Positions 14,291 through 14,739 of a stretch of 14,739 nt of DNA are shown piece after piece. This DNA is from an uncultured Collinsella sp. Its GTDB lineage: Bacteria > Actinomycetota > Coriobacteriia > Coriobacteriales > Coriobacteriaceae. The position numbers and the translations under genes are program-made. The DNA lies in contig CAAFEX010000111.1 of NCBI GenBank assembly GCA_900762015.1, positions 1 through 14,739 of the forward strand, in the 5' to 3' direction. Every line of letters begins with the position of its first letter. Position 1 is the stretch's first letter. The notes below the pieces were generated by a model. That model was not told the origin of the DNA. It was given only the letters and a program-made list of their open reading frames with translations, and searched no databases.

Positions 14291-14328
14291 CCGGAGGGGG
14301 CGTCTGCCGTGGCAGACGCCCCCTCCGG
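14291..14328 (+). terminator. Long GC-rich hairpin after the acyltransferase gene
   Basis: CCGGAGGGGGCGTCTGCC (14291-14308) pairs perfectly with 14311-14328, giving up to 18 bp with a tight loop. It lies 23 bases after the stop codon. No T-run follows. Confidence 0.7.
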
Positions 14329-14332
14329 CAGT

Positions 14333-14372
14333 TAGGGACGTTCCTTATGTGCCGGTACCTAGGGACACTCCT
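14333..14372. repeat. Short direct repeat TAGGGACnnTCCT with 27-base period
   Basis: TAGGGACGTTCCT (14333-14345) and TAGGGACACTCCT (14360-14372) agree at 11 of 13 positions. The intervening ATGTGCCGGTACC is unrelated. It looks like an extragenic repeat unit of the kind scattered in Coriobacteria genomes; that is recalled, not tested. Nothing else was recognised up to 14519. Confidence 0.5.
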
Positions 14373-14519
14373 GGCGCAGCCAATGAAGACCTCTACGGAT
14401 GAATTCCAGGCCGCTCCGTCGCTCCAGACATCGTTTCCGCGCCTCGCGCCTGCCCCAAACAATCAAAACAAGCCCTTTTCGCCGCACCCTCAAAGGTCTG
14501 TGGGCAAAAAAGGGCAAAT

Positions 14520-14594
14520 ATGAGTACTGTTACCATTTTAGTAGCAGGCAAAACCACCCAAAATGACGTCCGAGCGAACCCTACAACCCCCTAA
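14520..14594 (+). CDS. Possible 24-residue peptide in an AT-richer island
   Basis: The frame ATG...TAA encodes MSTVTILVAGKTTQNDVRAN followed by PTTP. GGG five bases upstream is a weak ribosome binding site. The local sequence is clearly less GC-rich than its surroundings and lies before a strong terminator. It may be a real small protein, part of a small RNA, or chance. No function is suggested. Confidence 0.25.
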   Translation: MSTVTILVAGKTTQNDVRANPTTP

Positions 14595-14631
14595 GACAGC
14601 CAACCTGAGGTAGCGCGCAGAGATGTGGTGT

Positions 14632-14666
14632 AAGAGGCGGGGCATGCCCCGCCTCTTCTCTTTCTT
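14632..14666 (+). terminator. Strong intrinsic terminator
   Basis: AAGAGGCGGGGC (14632-14643) pairs with GCCCCGCCTCTT (14646-14657), followed by CTCTTTCTT. It lies 37 bases after the possible small peptide and directly before a promoter. It is the second terminator-like hairpin after the acyltransferase gene, so a separate short transcript may end here. Confidence 0.8.
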
Positions 14667-14692
14667 GAAAGGGAGGGGACACCGCCTAGAAT
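14665..14692 (+). promoter_or_regulatory. Sigma-70-type promoter for the gene at the right edge
   Basis: TTGAAA (14665-14670) and TAGAAT (14687-14692) are 16 bases apart. The predicted start site is near 14699, about 36 bases before the ATG at 14735. Confidence 0.65.
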
Positions 14693-14734
14693 TCGTCGTT
14701 GGAGTAATGAAGGTGACGAATGGAAGGAAAGGCG

Positions 14735-14739
14735 ATGCC
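14735..14739 (+). CDS. Start of a gene cut by the window edge
   Basis: ATG at 14735-14737 follows the purine-rich GGAAGGAAAGG (14722-14732) and a good promoter. Only the first codon and two bases are visible, so nothing can be said about the product. An earlier ATG at 14707 is a weaker alternative. Confidence 0.4.

Noticed and set aside
14088..14523. Open frames on both strands over the acyltransferase 3' end and the following gap
   Set aside because: They cross the long terminator hairpin and lack ribosome binding sites and domains.

Overview
The window reads as ordinary chromosomal DNA of a high-GC, Gram-positive, gut-type anaerobe. The best guess is a Coriobacteriia member close to Collinsella. 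That guess is inference from base composition, the lipoprotein and 7TM-sensor families, a PTS-type 6-phospho-beta-glucosidase, luxS, and the style of the intergenic palindromes. No rRNA or tRNA gene is present to settle it.

Layout. (1) 1-1166, plus strand: the 3' end of a zinc-ribbon protein, then a secreted lipoprotein gene closed by a strong terminator. (2) 1187-5183, minus strand: a three-gene signalling operon with 4-base overlaps. It runs from an 8-TM, histidine-kinase-like sensor that seems to lack a phosphoacceptor and ATP-binding residues, to a membrane histidine kinase with an intact H-box, N-box and G-box, to a NarL/LuxR-type response regulator. (3) 5319-6814, minus strand: a GH1 6-phospho-beta-glucosidase with its own promoter. 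(4) 6903-8570: a lone AAA-type ATPase gene flanked by two direct repeats of about 245 bp. Each repeat carries two palindromes of fixed geometry, and both copies end in the 3' end of the neighbouring DUF4867 gene. The left copy of that gene end is frameshifted. This is the most unusual part of the window. (5) 8516-11864, minus strand: DUF4867 protein, LuxS, nucleoside hydrolase and ribokinase, a group centred on ribosyl compounds. (6) 12051-14267, plus strand: an OatA-like membrane O-acyltransferase fused to an extracellular SGNH domain. (7) 14268-14739: an intergenic region with two strong hairpins, a short tandem repeat, a possible 24-residue peptide, and a good promoter for a gene that begins at the very end.

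How the genes work together. The sensor, kinase and regulator most likely form one signalling pathway. The nucleoside hydrolase frees ribose and the ribokinase phosphorylates it. LuxS, next door, cleaves S-ribosylhomocysteine to homocysteine and the AI-2 precursor. A long hairpin that overlaps a promoter-like sequence separates the nucleoside hydrolase from luxS. The 6-phospho-beta-glucosidase would act on phosphorylated beta-glucosides imported by a PTS that is not in this window. All assignments come from reading the sequence; no database search was run.
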